A stretch of 64,000 nucleotides of DNA from Struthio camelus (Eukaryota; Chordata; Aves; Struthioniformes; Struthionidae). The notes beneath the pieces were generated by a model. That model was not told where the DNA came from. It made no database searches and was given only the letters and a program-made list of their open reading frames with translations. The position numbers and the translations under genes were made by a program. The DNA lies in NCBI RefSeq assembly GCF_040807025.1, contig NC_090953.1, positions 23,668,997 through 23,732,996 on the forward strand. The letters are read 5' to 3'. Positions 12,101-24,100 of this stretch are shown piece after piece; the first letter of the stretch is position 1; each line of letters begins with the position of its first letter.

Positions 12101-15100
12101 CGGCCGCCGGGGCGCCGCTAGCAGCCAGCGGGCTGGCGCCGGCCACAAGCGACACGAGCGCGGGCGTCCTCAGCTCAGCCCTATGGCGGCCGCATCTCGA
12201 AGGCGGGCGCCTCCGCTGGCAGATGGAGCCGCGACGAGGAGCAGCAGGCTGGGCTCTTCCGGACGCTGCTGTCAGCACCACGCTGGGGCGAGCCAGCCCC
12301 TCCGCTCGCCCCTCCTCACTCACACGGCAGCTGGGGCGGGAGGAAGGGAACAAACAAATTCCCAAACCAGAGGGGCCTTGGAGCTGTTACAAATCCTCAT
12401 TGCAAGAGGGGATTTTTCCCAGCCCGTTTGCACCAGACACAAAACACCCCCGGGTGAGAAACCCCCAGGAGCCCGTGCCACCCGGCTCACCTCTGCCGCA
12501 CAGGTGCTCACACCGGGCTACGGCCCGCTCCCCCCGAGACCTCCCCGGAGCACAGAGGGACGCCGGGCTCTGCCGCCGCAGCCCTGGCCAGCAGCTCCGG
12601 CCCCGACGGCCCCCAGCACCCCGGCTGGACGCGGGGATGCTCCCCGGCATCCGCCAGCAGCGCAGCCAGATGAGGTGCTAATGAAAACCTGACCGAAGCT
12701 GCCTTCATTTGCAAGTCGAGGAGGCGCAAGGATTTTCCGTCAGCCTCCCCCCGCCGCGCCGAAAGCGGGGACAATAACCTGGGGGAGGACGGCTTCCCAG
12801 CAAGGCCGGCCAGAGGCTCAGCCAGCACCCGCGCAGGCGCAGGACTCCAAGCTCACGTCTCCCGCAGCTGGTTGAGCCTCCCAAGGTGGCTCCTAAACCC
12901 AACAGGATAAACGTGCCTGCCCGCACCAAGCCGGGGCCGAGCGAAGAGCTGCTCCTCACCCCGCAGGCGTCGGGCTGGCTGCAGACCCCGCGGTTCGCTG
13001 GCACTGCTCGCTCTTCCCGCTCCGACATCCGGCCAGCGGCTGGGCCGCAGCCACGGTTCTCGTCTGCAGGCCACCAAAGAGGCAGAGCAGGTCCCTGGGG
13101 CGCGGGGAAACTGCTGCTGAGCGTGAAAATCACCAAACCTACAGTGCCAACCGCACGGTAGCGGGCCAGAATTTGTGAGCAGCCCTCCGACAGGCTACAA
13201 AACGCAGCAAGGAGAGCCCTGAGCGACCCTCCGGCCACAGCACAGAGCCGCGGCACTTCTGGGCACGACCCCAACCGCGCAGGGGAAGAGCCAGCAGGCG
13301 CCGAAGCCCCCCACGCCACGCTCCCCGTGCCCCGCACTGCGCCCACCGGGCTCCGCGCGGCATCATCCGCCCAGCCCAGAGCTCAAATCACTGCAGCTGA
13401 CTTGCCACAAGCCACTCGGACAGGTCGGGCTTGCCACGCGCCTCACCTCCGCTCGCGTGCCCTCCAAAGCCAGGGAGCGGGTTTTATTAAACCGCTCCCA
13501 TCTCCCAAGGGGTTAACACCCGGTCAACACCGCAGCGGGTTTCAAACCGTTCGGAGCAAACCCGCTGCCCGTCCTTCCCACCGCAAGGGGTTAAAGCCGC
13601 TTCGCCCGCCTAGCACCTACCCCCTTCCTCGCCCCCCAGGGCTTTTCAAAACCCTTGCTGCAAATCCCCTCCGACATGTGTCTTTGGCTCCAAACTCTTT
13701 AATGAGGGGCTTGTTCGTCCTAAGCCCTCTCCTTTGTCTCCCCGCCGGCCGTCTCACTCCAGCGGAGACGGAGACGCTGGGACGGGGCTGGCAGGCGGCG
13801 AGGTGAGCGCAGGGTGAGGCGCCCAACCAACGCGTGCCGATTACGGGATTGCCACCCAGCCACGGGGTGCTGGCCGCCCCGGGGATAAACATCGCGCAAA
13901 GGGCAACCATGCTGAAGAGCTTGCTAGTCTCCTTGCTGAGGAGCAAGCAGGAGAAGGCGGGGAGAACGAGCATAGGAGGTGCGTGTGGTTTTGGAGAGAG
14001 AGGAAAAAAATAGAGAGACTGAAAATAAATGAAAATAAATGCATTTCTTCCCATCCAGAAAGGAAAAATTCAGGTAGCTGCCCAATGCGAGGCCCTGGGC
14101 TAAGGCCCAGGCAAACACATCGCAGCCCTTCCTGGAGACGCTGGAGAGTTTATGCACAAGCCCCGTTCTGCAGGTGGGGAAACCGAGGCACAGAGCAAGC
14201 AGCGGCTTTAACCGCGGTCCGCTGCGGAGCGCGGGGATTTGTTCTGACCCTGGCACAGCCTTCATCTCAGCTTTGGCTCGTTTGCTTGGGTTTTCTGCAT
14301 CTTAGCAATATTAATTTATGGGTTTCCCCCTCCAGCTCCTCGCGCACGTGCTCGTTTCCGATTGATGCGTTCACAGCGCCCTTGGCTAAAACAGGCGCCG
14401 CTTCGGCCGCGAGAGGCAGGCCAGCGAGGAGGGTGCGCAGGGCCTCCGCGACAATGAAAGCGGCACCGTGGGAGAAGAGATGCTCAGAGGGGAAGCGGGG
14501 GCAGATGCAAAGTCACGCGATTCCCCCGACGGCGGGATGCAGCTCCCAGCAAGGTGCATAGCTTGGATAAACCTCACTTTCCCCTAAATCACCCCTGCCC
14601 AGGTGACAGGTCTGCAAGCAAGAAGGCATCTCCGCGGTCACGCTGAGGGCAGCAGAGCTGATCTCCGGAGCAGAGATCATCTTCCCCCTCCCCGCCGCTA
14701 TTTTCCAGTCTTGCTCACCAAACCCTCGAGGACACGGGGTTGGCTTGTCCGTGCTCATCGCTGCCCCAGACCTCAGCTCCCTGACCCCTTCCTGAGGTGC
14801 TTCCTAAATACATCTCCGGAAGGAAGGGAAGAGGAGGTTGGGAGAGTATAAATATTAGCACAAAAAAAAGAAAAGCACGATTTCCCCCCCCCCCAACCCC
14901 TGTCACAACATCTGCACACAGGGAAAACTGCAGGATGGAGCAGCAGGAGGAGCAGGGAAGCTCTCGCTGGGGAACGCGGACTCCTTCCGAGGAAGCATCT
15001 GCTCAGGCTTCGGCTCTCCGCGTCCCCGCAGCAGGACACGGACGTTTCGCCAAGACCCGGGCGGCCCCGCTACAGCGGGCGGCAGGACGCGGCTCCTGAC

Positions 15101-18100
15101 GTGGGACGAGGACGGGCGCCCACGAGGAAGGGCTGCGGCGGCAGGAGAGGGGAAGGCTGGGGGAACGCGGACCAACCTCAGCGCGCCCGCAAGCCTGGAG
15201 GAGGTACGTTAGCATCTACCCCGCTGCAGCTTCCGAAACGAGCACGAGACCTTCCTTTTTTCCCCCCGCTCTGTTGAAAACGCGGCGCAGTTGCTCTCTA
15301 GAGAGCCCCCAGCCGCTCAATAAAAGCCAAAAATCCAGAGAAAATCCAGCCGGCTGGACCAACGCAGCCAGCGAGACACGAGAAGACCTTCAGGCCTCGT
15401 TCTTGATGAGGAAGGAGACCTCAGAGCTCCCTGACGGGGCCCACGAGAGGCTGCGCAGGAAGCAGCTCAGCACCTGCAGCAACGAGGCCGGGACGAGCGG
15501 CCTCGGGGAGGACCAAGCGGAGGAGAAGCCCACGGCCCCAGGCCTCTCGTGCCCCCTCTTCTCCACGCTAGCTCAGCTTGCCAGGGAAGGCACCCAGGGA
15601 CACAACTGGCTTGCATTAAGCATCGTTTCTGAGGAGCATTTGGGAGACACGCTGACCCAGCTTAGTTTATCAATTAGGCTGTGCTGGCTCTAGCCAGTGA
15701 GCAAGACAAAGCCCCCCAGCACCGAGGGCGGCTTAGCTCATGGGTACGCTGGATCGGTACCCCATATTTACCTAGCTCAGTTTCCGTGTTTCTGCTCATT
15801 TTTCCCCGTTTTCCCGGCTTTCTTTCACAATCCACGTAAATCCCGCACCGCTTTCTTGGTCTTTGCAGCCGTCGCTCGCGTTCACGCACCCCTGAAAAAC
15901 CATAGGCACTTTCCTGCTGGCAGCGCAGCTGCGGCACGATAGTTAGCAGGGGTTTTAATAGAAAATTCACAAGCAGTTAAGCTAAGCAGAACTCGGCACG
16001 AGAACAAAACACGTTAAAAATAGCAGGCATGAACAATGCCAGGCTGAGCAAACAGCTCTGAGAAGCCGGTACCCGAAACCCTCAGCAGTATTGCAATTAA
16101 CTACAGAAAAAGACAGCCGCTACTCAAAGCCAGTTCGATATTCCTCCAGAAAGGAGGGTGCCGGTAGCTCCAGGTAGAGCCCACGCTTGTTCTTCCAGAT
16201 CTCTTAGCGTGAAGCAAAACTGCTCTGTACCTGCCGGATCAAGCGCTCTCAGGGAGGAGGTTTCAACCGATGACTTATGGAGCCAGAGGCGGTGGGGGAA
16301 AAAAAAAGTCCACCTGCCCCCCAGGGTCTTAGAAAGGGAAAAAACAAACTGGTGTTGGAGGCTGAGATTTATTGCACCGGGGGCTGCAAGTTGGAATTTG
16401 GCAGGGAGGGGGGATCGTGGGGTCGCAGAGCAGCAGGGAAGCCGTGCCGGCGCGCGAGCCTGGCCCCGGCCGCGGGACCCTGGGCTGGGAGCCCCCGGCA
16501 CCAGGAGCCAGCCCACCTAAGCAGCCCACCTGAGCGCCGCCGGGCTGCTCGGAGGCAGACGCTGCAGAGAGCGGGCTCATCCCCCTCTCTCGCGAGAGAC
16601 GCTTCTGCGGACGGAGCAACGCTGGTGTGAAAGTAGCATTAAAGACGCTTACTCTGCTGCGCGATCGATACCAGACCTAGTGGGTCACAAAACACCTCCT
16701 CACCGACTCAGCCACGAGTCACCAGCCCAAGCAGCCCCAGCAGCCTCCTTTTACGCCATGCCAGGATCCGCGCAGGGTCCGTCAGAGGTCTGAACCCACC
16801 GCATGGCTCACGCCTGCGTTTTAGAGGGAACCCAGCTCAAATACACCCGTATTTAACCTTGCTGCTGGGACTACAGATTGCCTCTCAGCAGCAACATCCG
16901 TGCCGCCTGCTTTCCAGCTTCCCACCGAGAGGCCATGTGGCTCGACTCTCCCTCGCGCCCCATCCTTGCCAGCTTCCCTCCGTCCTCCGCGCTGCGCCGG
17001 TCCTACCCTCGCGCCCGCTCCAGGGCTGCGGCGTTCAGTTGGCAAAGCCCGCAGCGAGTTTGGCCCGAGGGCGGCGTGGATCGGGTCCCTGGGACACCGG
17101 CGCAGGGACCGGCAGCGCGGGGTTAAGCTCCTGGTAGCCCCTCAGGAGATGCTCAGAGAGCTCGCAGGACCCTCCGGGAGCATCAGCAGGACCCCCGGGA
17201 GCATCACCGACTGCGCAGTTAACTTGGGCGTCTCACGCAGCGTCCTGCCCTGCTCCCACGCAGCTGCTGCCCCACCTGAACCCCAAGCAGCCCATAAAGC
17301 ACGCTTAACAGCGAGTATTAATTATTCACACTGCAGAACTGCTAGTTGCGAGGAGGTTGATTAATGGTGCCTGTGCTACCATCACCGTAATTTGTTTTTC
17401 TATCATCTCTAAAGTAGCACCAGGCCCAGCCAGCCCCTCCGCGCACAGCCCAGATTAAATTGCTTCTGGCTCTAGGATGACACTGCATAAATAGCCTCGG
17501 GAGCCCAGTGTTTAGTTCAGCCCTGGCTCCTGGGAAAGTCGGGGCAGCCCAGGCCGGACAGTAGCATGGTGACCTCTGGATGCATCAGTGCAACACGGGC
17601 CCGAGTGGTGTCACCGTCACGGATGCCTCCATCCCAGGCTCAGCCTCATCAGGCTGCAGCTGCTGGTATGGGGCTGCATTTGGCCCTCACGCAGGACAAG
17701 TTCACCGCAACGTCCCCGCAGCGCAGCCAGCCCAAGGCGTGCAGGATGCTCCTTGAATTTCAAACCCCTGGCGGGTGGGATGGCACAAGGTCAGAGACAA
17801 GTGCCCACGGCTGCGGACGTGCAATGCTCACCTTCTTCCTGCTAAGCGGGACCTTGCTAGTGCTCCTCAGGATCGTGCAACACACACCTGATGCATTGCT
17901 GCTCTCTATGAGAAGAAACCAGCCTGCTGCTGGCCTCTAACGCAGCCCATGCTGTAAGGAGGACTAGGACTACTCTCCTGGCCCTTCCTAACGAGCATCC
18001 CCAAACCCTCAGGTCCCCTTGCAGCGGCACCGGGCTCCTGCCCCTGTCAAAGCCAGGACCTACGTTCCCACGCAGGGCAGATGCTGTGGGAACAGGGACA

Positions 18101-21100
18101 GCTTGTTTGAGGGCTGCTCGCCGACGGTGGGAACGCTTATAACCCAAAGCTCCTCCCCGCCCCAGGCAATTTATGAGCAGCTGTTGGGAACATGTCAGCT
18201 TTATCCTCCTCCTGAGACTCCATAAAATAATAGTAGGCTCCATGAGTGAAGATGGACTAGGGCTGGTGTGAGTTTTCCTACGTGATGTCTCCCCAGGCTC
18301 CTTTCAAACCTCCTTACGCTGCTAAACAGGGAAGGTAGTGGGCTGAACAGTGTCAGGACGCTCATACGCTTCCCCTCCACCGGGGAAGGGGAAGCAGCAT
18401 CTGCTGCAAAGCAAGCGTTCAACCCGGGCCGCTGCGCACAGGAGCCGTGGGAAGAGCCACGGGCTCCAGGGCGGAGGAAGAGGGGGCTGTGCCCCCCACC
18501 TCCCTCCAGGAACCGAATGCCACCTCGTTAGCTAAGACACATAACGGGTTGGATTAACACTGTGCAAGTAGGGGTCTGAAACAAGGCAGCCAGGCTGGGC
18601 TGGGGCAAGACCAGAACATCACAGAGCCAAGGCAGCCCAGAGCCCATGCGGGGCCCCTGGGGTGCCTTGGGGACCCGTGGTGCATCCCAGAAGGTCCAGG
18701 CACCCCTCAGCACTGGCCCTTAGGGCTCCTGCAGCCAAGGGCTGAACCAAGCTGGAGTAACGCGAACTGGATACCGAGGCACCTTCTTGCAACACAGCAT
18801 GGATTGGGAAAAGAGGGACTGTCATGCAGCTGGGAACGGGCCACGAGGCTAAGCCACAGCATCCCCCAGGACCTGACCTGCTTGGGCTGGTGAAAGCTGC
18901 TGGGGGTCTCCAGGCCAGACACTGCGGGCAGGGACACCGCAAGGGGCAGGGGGGACGCACCGAGCTCCCCAGGTCCCCAACCTCTTCCCAAGTCGCTCAG
19001 CACAAGGTACATTAAAGCCCATATCCCTGCGGTCGCGAGGGACCGCTCAGCTGCAGAGCGCCGAGAAGGCCCCTGGGATACTGCAGCATCTCCTGATAAC
19101 AGGGGTGACGAGGGGCGAGTGGCCAGTTAATGACCGATCAGCTTTGTAATAGGCAGAAAACGAGCACAGACCTCGAGGCACAAGGGAACTGGTGTCGGAG
19201 GATCTTTTTACACATCATCAGGCAACAAAACAGGGTGAAATATAGGTTTACAGGCAGTGGCACAGCCCAGCGAGGACTCAGCAGCTGATCAGCAAGTGAA
19301 CACAGCGGCCTCGGCCACATCAGCCTTCTCCCGACGTGCTGCACTAGGGCAAGTTTCCTTCCCTGAAGCCAGAGGCTCAAAGAAACACGATGGGGACGGA
19401 GGAAATAGTGCTTGGCGAGGATGAAAAACGCAGCTCAGGGGTTGAGCCCTTGGTCAAGGCTGGGAGACGCGTTGCCTCCCTGCAGAGAGGGCGGGCGCCA
19501 GACGCATCCCCGGGAGAGCGGGGCCAGACTCCCTCCTCCGTTCACGATGCTGGGACGGGCTGGGAGATGCCGCCCCGAACCGCAGGGCCTCTTCGGAGGG
19601 ACATGTTGCTTTAGCACTTGTCTGGATGCAGATCCAGCTGCCAGACCGGCTCCCTGCGAGGCCCAAAGAGGAGCAGATAGGCCACATCCGTGTCAGTCCG
19701 TCCTCATCTCTTCCCCCCTGCAAACATCAGCGGCTCCTAGTCCGTCTGCCCCGCTCTCAAAAGCGACCGGAGCCTCGGTGCTAATCAGATTTGAGGCTGT
19801 GAAATCTCATTTGAAGCTCTATTAATGCATAGCTGGCATGACACAGGCCCCGGCCTGTCTCCAATGAGCAAAACAAGGAAAGCAATCTAGCCGGGGAAAA
19901 CGCATCTCCCGGAACAAGCTCGGGGGAGTCGACCAAAAGCAATTACAGCTAAGAGGAAGATTAAAACAGTATCAGCACTTCTTCCTCTGACCCCAGCTCC
20001 CATCCACCGGAGAAAAAGCACCAGCTACCCGGAACGGCAGCCCCAGGCTGCAGCCCTTAAAACGCGACTCGGAGGCTGCCGTTGGAAGGCTGCTCATCTC
20101 CCTGGCATTTCTGTCCAGCGCAAAGGTGTTTTCACGCTGCAACGGTCTTTATGCATCAGCTAAATGACAATCCCACGGCTGGAAGACGGGCTGCTGCAGA
20201 GCACAGTCCGTGCGGGCAGTGCGGGGAGGTGTGACCGCGCCGGGTCCGGCTACGTGGCCGTGGACACCTTCTCCGCTCATCGCCACCGAGCGCTCTCCTC
20301 TCCGCGGAGGTGCTCTCCATGGGTGACCATGCCCACGGCAGTGGTCCGGGTGCCCCAGAGGGAGGACGCAGCCCCGGGTGCTCGAGTGGGGCACGTCCGG
20401 GCTGCCCTCCGACGGCACAGCGGCAAGAGGAAAAAGCACCCAGGAGGGGACGCGCCGCTCCCCTGTCCTGCGACAACGCTCTCCCAACGCCCATCTCTGC
20501 AACTCCAAGACGACGCAAGCCTTCCCGACCGCGGCTGGCTGCTCCGTGCCAGAAAGCTTGGCCTATCCCTGTAAGTAAATTTGAACTAAGGACAGATACC
20601 AGACACCTGCAATTAGCAGCACATGGAGAGAAGAGCCTTTGCCATTGAAAAACAGCCCCCAGGACAACGCAGCGGTCAGAGCTCTAGGTCCGAGCCTGCC
20701 CCACGGGGGCTAAAGCCCCTGGTCTGGGTTCAAGGATGCCCCACAGGCACTAAAGCCCCTAGTCCGGGTCCAAGCCTGCCCCACGGGGAACTACAGCCCC
20801 TGATCTGGGTCCAAGCCTTCCTGAATCAGAAGAGCCAGCGTGCGCCTGCTTTTCGTTTCTATAAACTCAAAAGCGTGTTTTCTCTCTCCAGCAATCCTGC
20901 AAAGGCTCTAGACTCTGGCAACGGCTGATCAAAACAGAGCAGGAAGATAAACAGACATATGGTTGGAGGACTTCAGTTTCGCTGGTGGCCTGAGGCAGTT
21001 ACAGTTCTCTAAGCAAGCCCAATTGTATCACAAGGGTATTTTACGACATCTTTATGCAGCAGGTTCAAGCCACCCTTCAATGGAAAGCGCTAAGCAAGGC

Positions 21101-24100
21101 GCTAAGCAAGCAAGCGGTTAAAAACCCCAATAGGTCCCCAGCAAAACAGAAGCAATGCGAGAGGAAGAAAAGCGAAGCAGAAAAGCAAACACTGTTTTAT
21201 TCATCATTTTACCCCTGCCAGTCTGAGCACGCGTCTGCCTTCCCCGCTGCTCCATTAACACCGCGATTGCTGCGGGGAGACGGCATAGCTTTTCTGACTT
21301 GTAAATGTCATTTGCAGAGCCCGGGTGATTTTTCCCTTGGTATGGGGCTGAGTTTGATTTTTTTTTCCTTTCCTTTTTTTTTTTTTTTTTTGGCCAAGTT
21401 GTTTCCTCGAGGGGGCCCTGCGGGAGCTCATTAGAGATCACAGGGAGGTTTTAGGGAGCCGGGAGGGTGGGTTGGTGCTCCCCCCCCCACCTCGCCGCAA
21501 CACTTCCACCGGCATGTGAAGACAAGTGGAATTTTTCGAGGACGACTTCAAGCCGATTTCCCCAGAGAGCCCTGCTGCCACAGTCCGGGAATCCCTTTGG
21601 GCTAAAATTTGCTGAATTCATTTCACTCCATTTATGCAGAAAACTCCCAATTCACCTGTCATATAATTAAATGGGCTTACAGCCCAGCGTTCCCATTGTC
21701 TGCTCCATTAGGAGAGTTTTACACTTTCTATATTTGTCAGTGGCACTAGCGCAATTTCCTTCCCCCCCACCTCTTTAAAAGCAAGCAATTTTCTCTTTTT
21801 AACCCCATTTGCTTTTCTCATAAAGGCAGGCATTTGACACTTAAAGGGACATGATTACTTAAATTGCAGGAATTAGAGCTAGCAGACGCTGTTCGTTCCT
21901 GCAAGTCAATACGAGATATTTCCACAGAGCGTCTGAGGAGTTTGTGCTTTTCAGACAAGTGAATCAAGAAATGGCTTTGAAAACCTCCTGGGGATCTGTC
22001 TGCTAGATATCGCTGTTAAGAGAGCCCCTGCCTAAATTTCTTTGCTCCGTTTCATCTAAGAAAACATGAATTGCCATTCTGCATCAGCCCACTTCTAGCC
22101 TTTCAGATGCCAGGCTTCACCCCATGCCCATCCAGGAAGGGGGAAGCGCAGAGAGGACGACAGCAGGACGTTTTTTGGATCAAGCAATGCGGTCTGACAG
22201 CCTCAGCTCCCCTCTGCATTATTTCGTTAAAACATGTCACTAGCACCATGCATTTTCACACCAGCAAAATAATCTTTTGGACAAAACTACTCAACAAAGC
22301 ACCCAGGCAGGATTTAAGTTTCGACTGTTGCGATTTGCTCTGAGCAACCCTCCACCGAGGCGCAGCCTCCACTTGCACGTTTCCCCCATAGCCTCCCCCC
22401 ACAAAAATTAAGTTTTACCAAAAAAAAAAAAGATCATTAAATCAGAGCTATGCAAAAAGGATCCCAGAGCCATTTGCTGCCTTTTGCATACCACGTGCTC
22501 TGGTGCAGAGCACGCAGCCTGCCCCGCTTCCCCCTCTGCTGCATCAGCTTGCGGGATGAACGGGAGATTTGGGGATTTTCACATTTCCAGCCGCAGAGCT
22601 TCCCACAGAGTCCCAGAGAGCCCGGCCGCGAGGAGCGGCGCCAAGCGCCGCGGCCAGCCCCTCTGCCTCTCCCGAAGCCCCGATGAACCCATCACGGAGC
22701 GCTCCTCGCTCGCCTGACAGCCGCTCAAAGCCCTACAAATTGCTCCGCGGAGCGGCGTCATTCATCTCGCCCGCGCCCCGGGGGAGCCTCCGGCGAGCCC
22801 TGCCGGCAAAGTTTGTTTTTCAGCCTCATTGGGCTTGCGGCGAATCAATGCGGCTCTCGGCCTCTCTTTCCTCCAGCCCGCACGCCGGCTGCGCGCTAAC
22901 ACCTCCGACGAGCCAAGGAGCAAGGGCTCGGTCCCCCGCCACCCTTGCTGTGACAGGCGCCGTGGCGGGACGAATGACAGATGGGTGACAGCGTGCTATT
23001 CATCACCTGCTAACACCGCCCTCTTGCCCCCGCTGCTCTGGTGACGGGAAGGCAGAAGCTTTTACCCTCAGAAAAGGCCTTTATCACTCCGCGAGACAGG
23101 ACGCGTTGGGAGCGCGTCCGCCTTTCTGCATCCCAAGCCCTGCGTCCACCCGCGGCTGCTCCGCTCCTCCCAGCCGGGACCCGCAGACAGCCAAAATGCC
23201 TAAAAGAGTTCCCATCCCACCTCAGCCAGACTCTCAAACATGCCCCTGGCCTGGGTCAGCTAGAGGTGACTTGAGCTATTGGGGAGAAGCCAGTCCTGCT
23301 GCCTTCACAGCACCTACGTGCTGGGGCTGGCATCTCTGCAAGGGTGGGCTCTCCTTCGCCCCAAGAGGCCACAGGAACCGGATACCCCGTTCAGTTCCCA
23401 GGCCTGCCAGATCTCTCCTCCCATCCCTCCCCCAAAAGGCGGTGAGAAGAGGACTGTGGAAATTACAGCTTCGTGCATTCGAAAATCTCAGCCTAAAAGG
23501 CCCAACTAGTGCTAAAAATCAACCCAGCTGATTTGGGTTGGCCAGGACTCCCGCAGGTGCAGGTAATCTTTGTGCCCGACGTGCACTTGGCACTTAGGAG
23601 TCACTCTTTTACTTTCCTCATCCTGCTTCAAAAAAAAAACACCTAGAGAAGTGTCCCTGAGCCTGGTGAACTTCCTCCCCTGCCCCTGGGACATCTGTGC
23701 TGCACCAAGCTGCTTCCCACTTGTGCTCTGCTAGTTGTTTAGCATCCCATCAGCGTCGCCTTGCACGTGCTCGTGGCTGCACGCAGGGGCTCACGGGCAC
23801 CCTGGCCAGCCGGGCACCTAGCAGGGTCCCCCCATCACAGAAAGTGAAAGGAAGGAGGTGGCACCCAAAGGGTGGCCCCCACCTTGGAGCAGGGACTTTC
23901 CCCCACATTTATGCAGAGCCCAAATCAGCAGCCCTGTTTCCCCCGGCTCCTGCAGCACACGCTGCTGGAGATGGTTTTTCTCCCTGGCGTTAGCTCCGGC
24001 ACAGAGCAGCCGCTGGTGCTCGCCGCGAGAAGCTCGCGCCTGTTTATTGCTGCGTCTTACTGAGCCTCTCGGTGCCCAAACGCTGGTGCGGCCAAGGCAG

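Noticed and set aside
12705-13346. 213-codon minus-strand frame and its plus-strand overlap in the CpG-rich belt
   Set aside because: Open in several frames on both strands, the sign of stop-poor GC-rich sequence, and no protein resemblance.
20623-20928. Internal peptide repeat in a plus-strand frame (PLVWVQG / PLIWVQA)
   Set aside because: The peptide repeat is a by-product of the 40-bp minisatellite in an intron; no evidence that it is translated.
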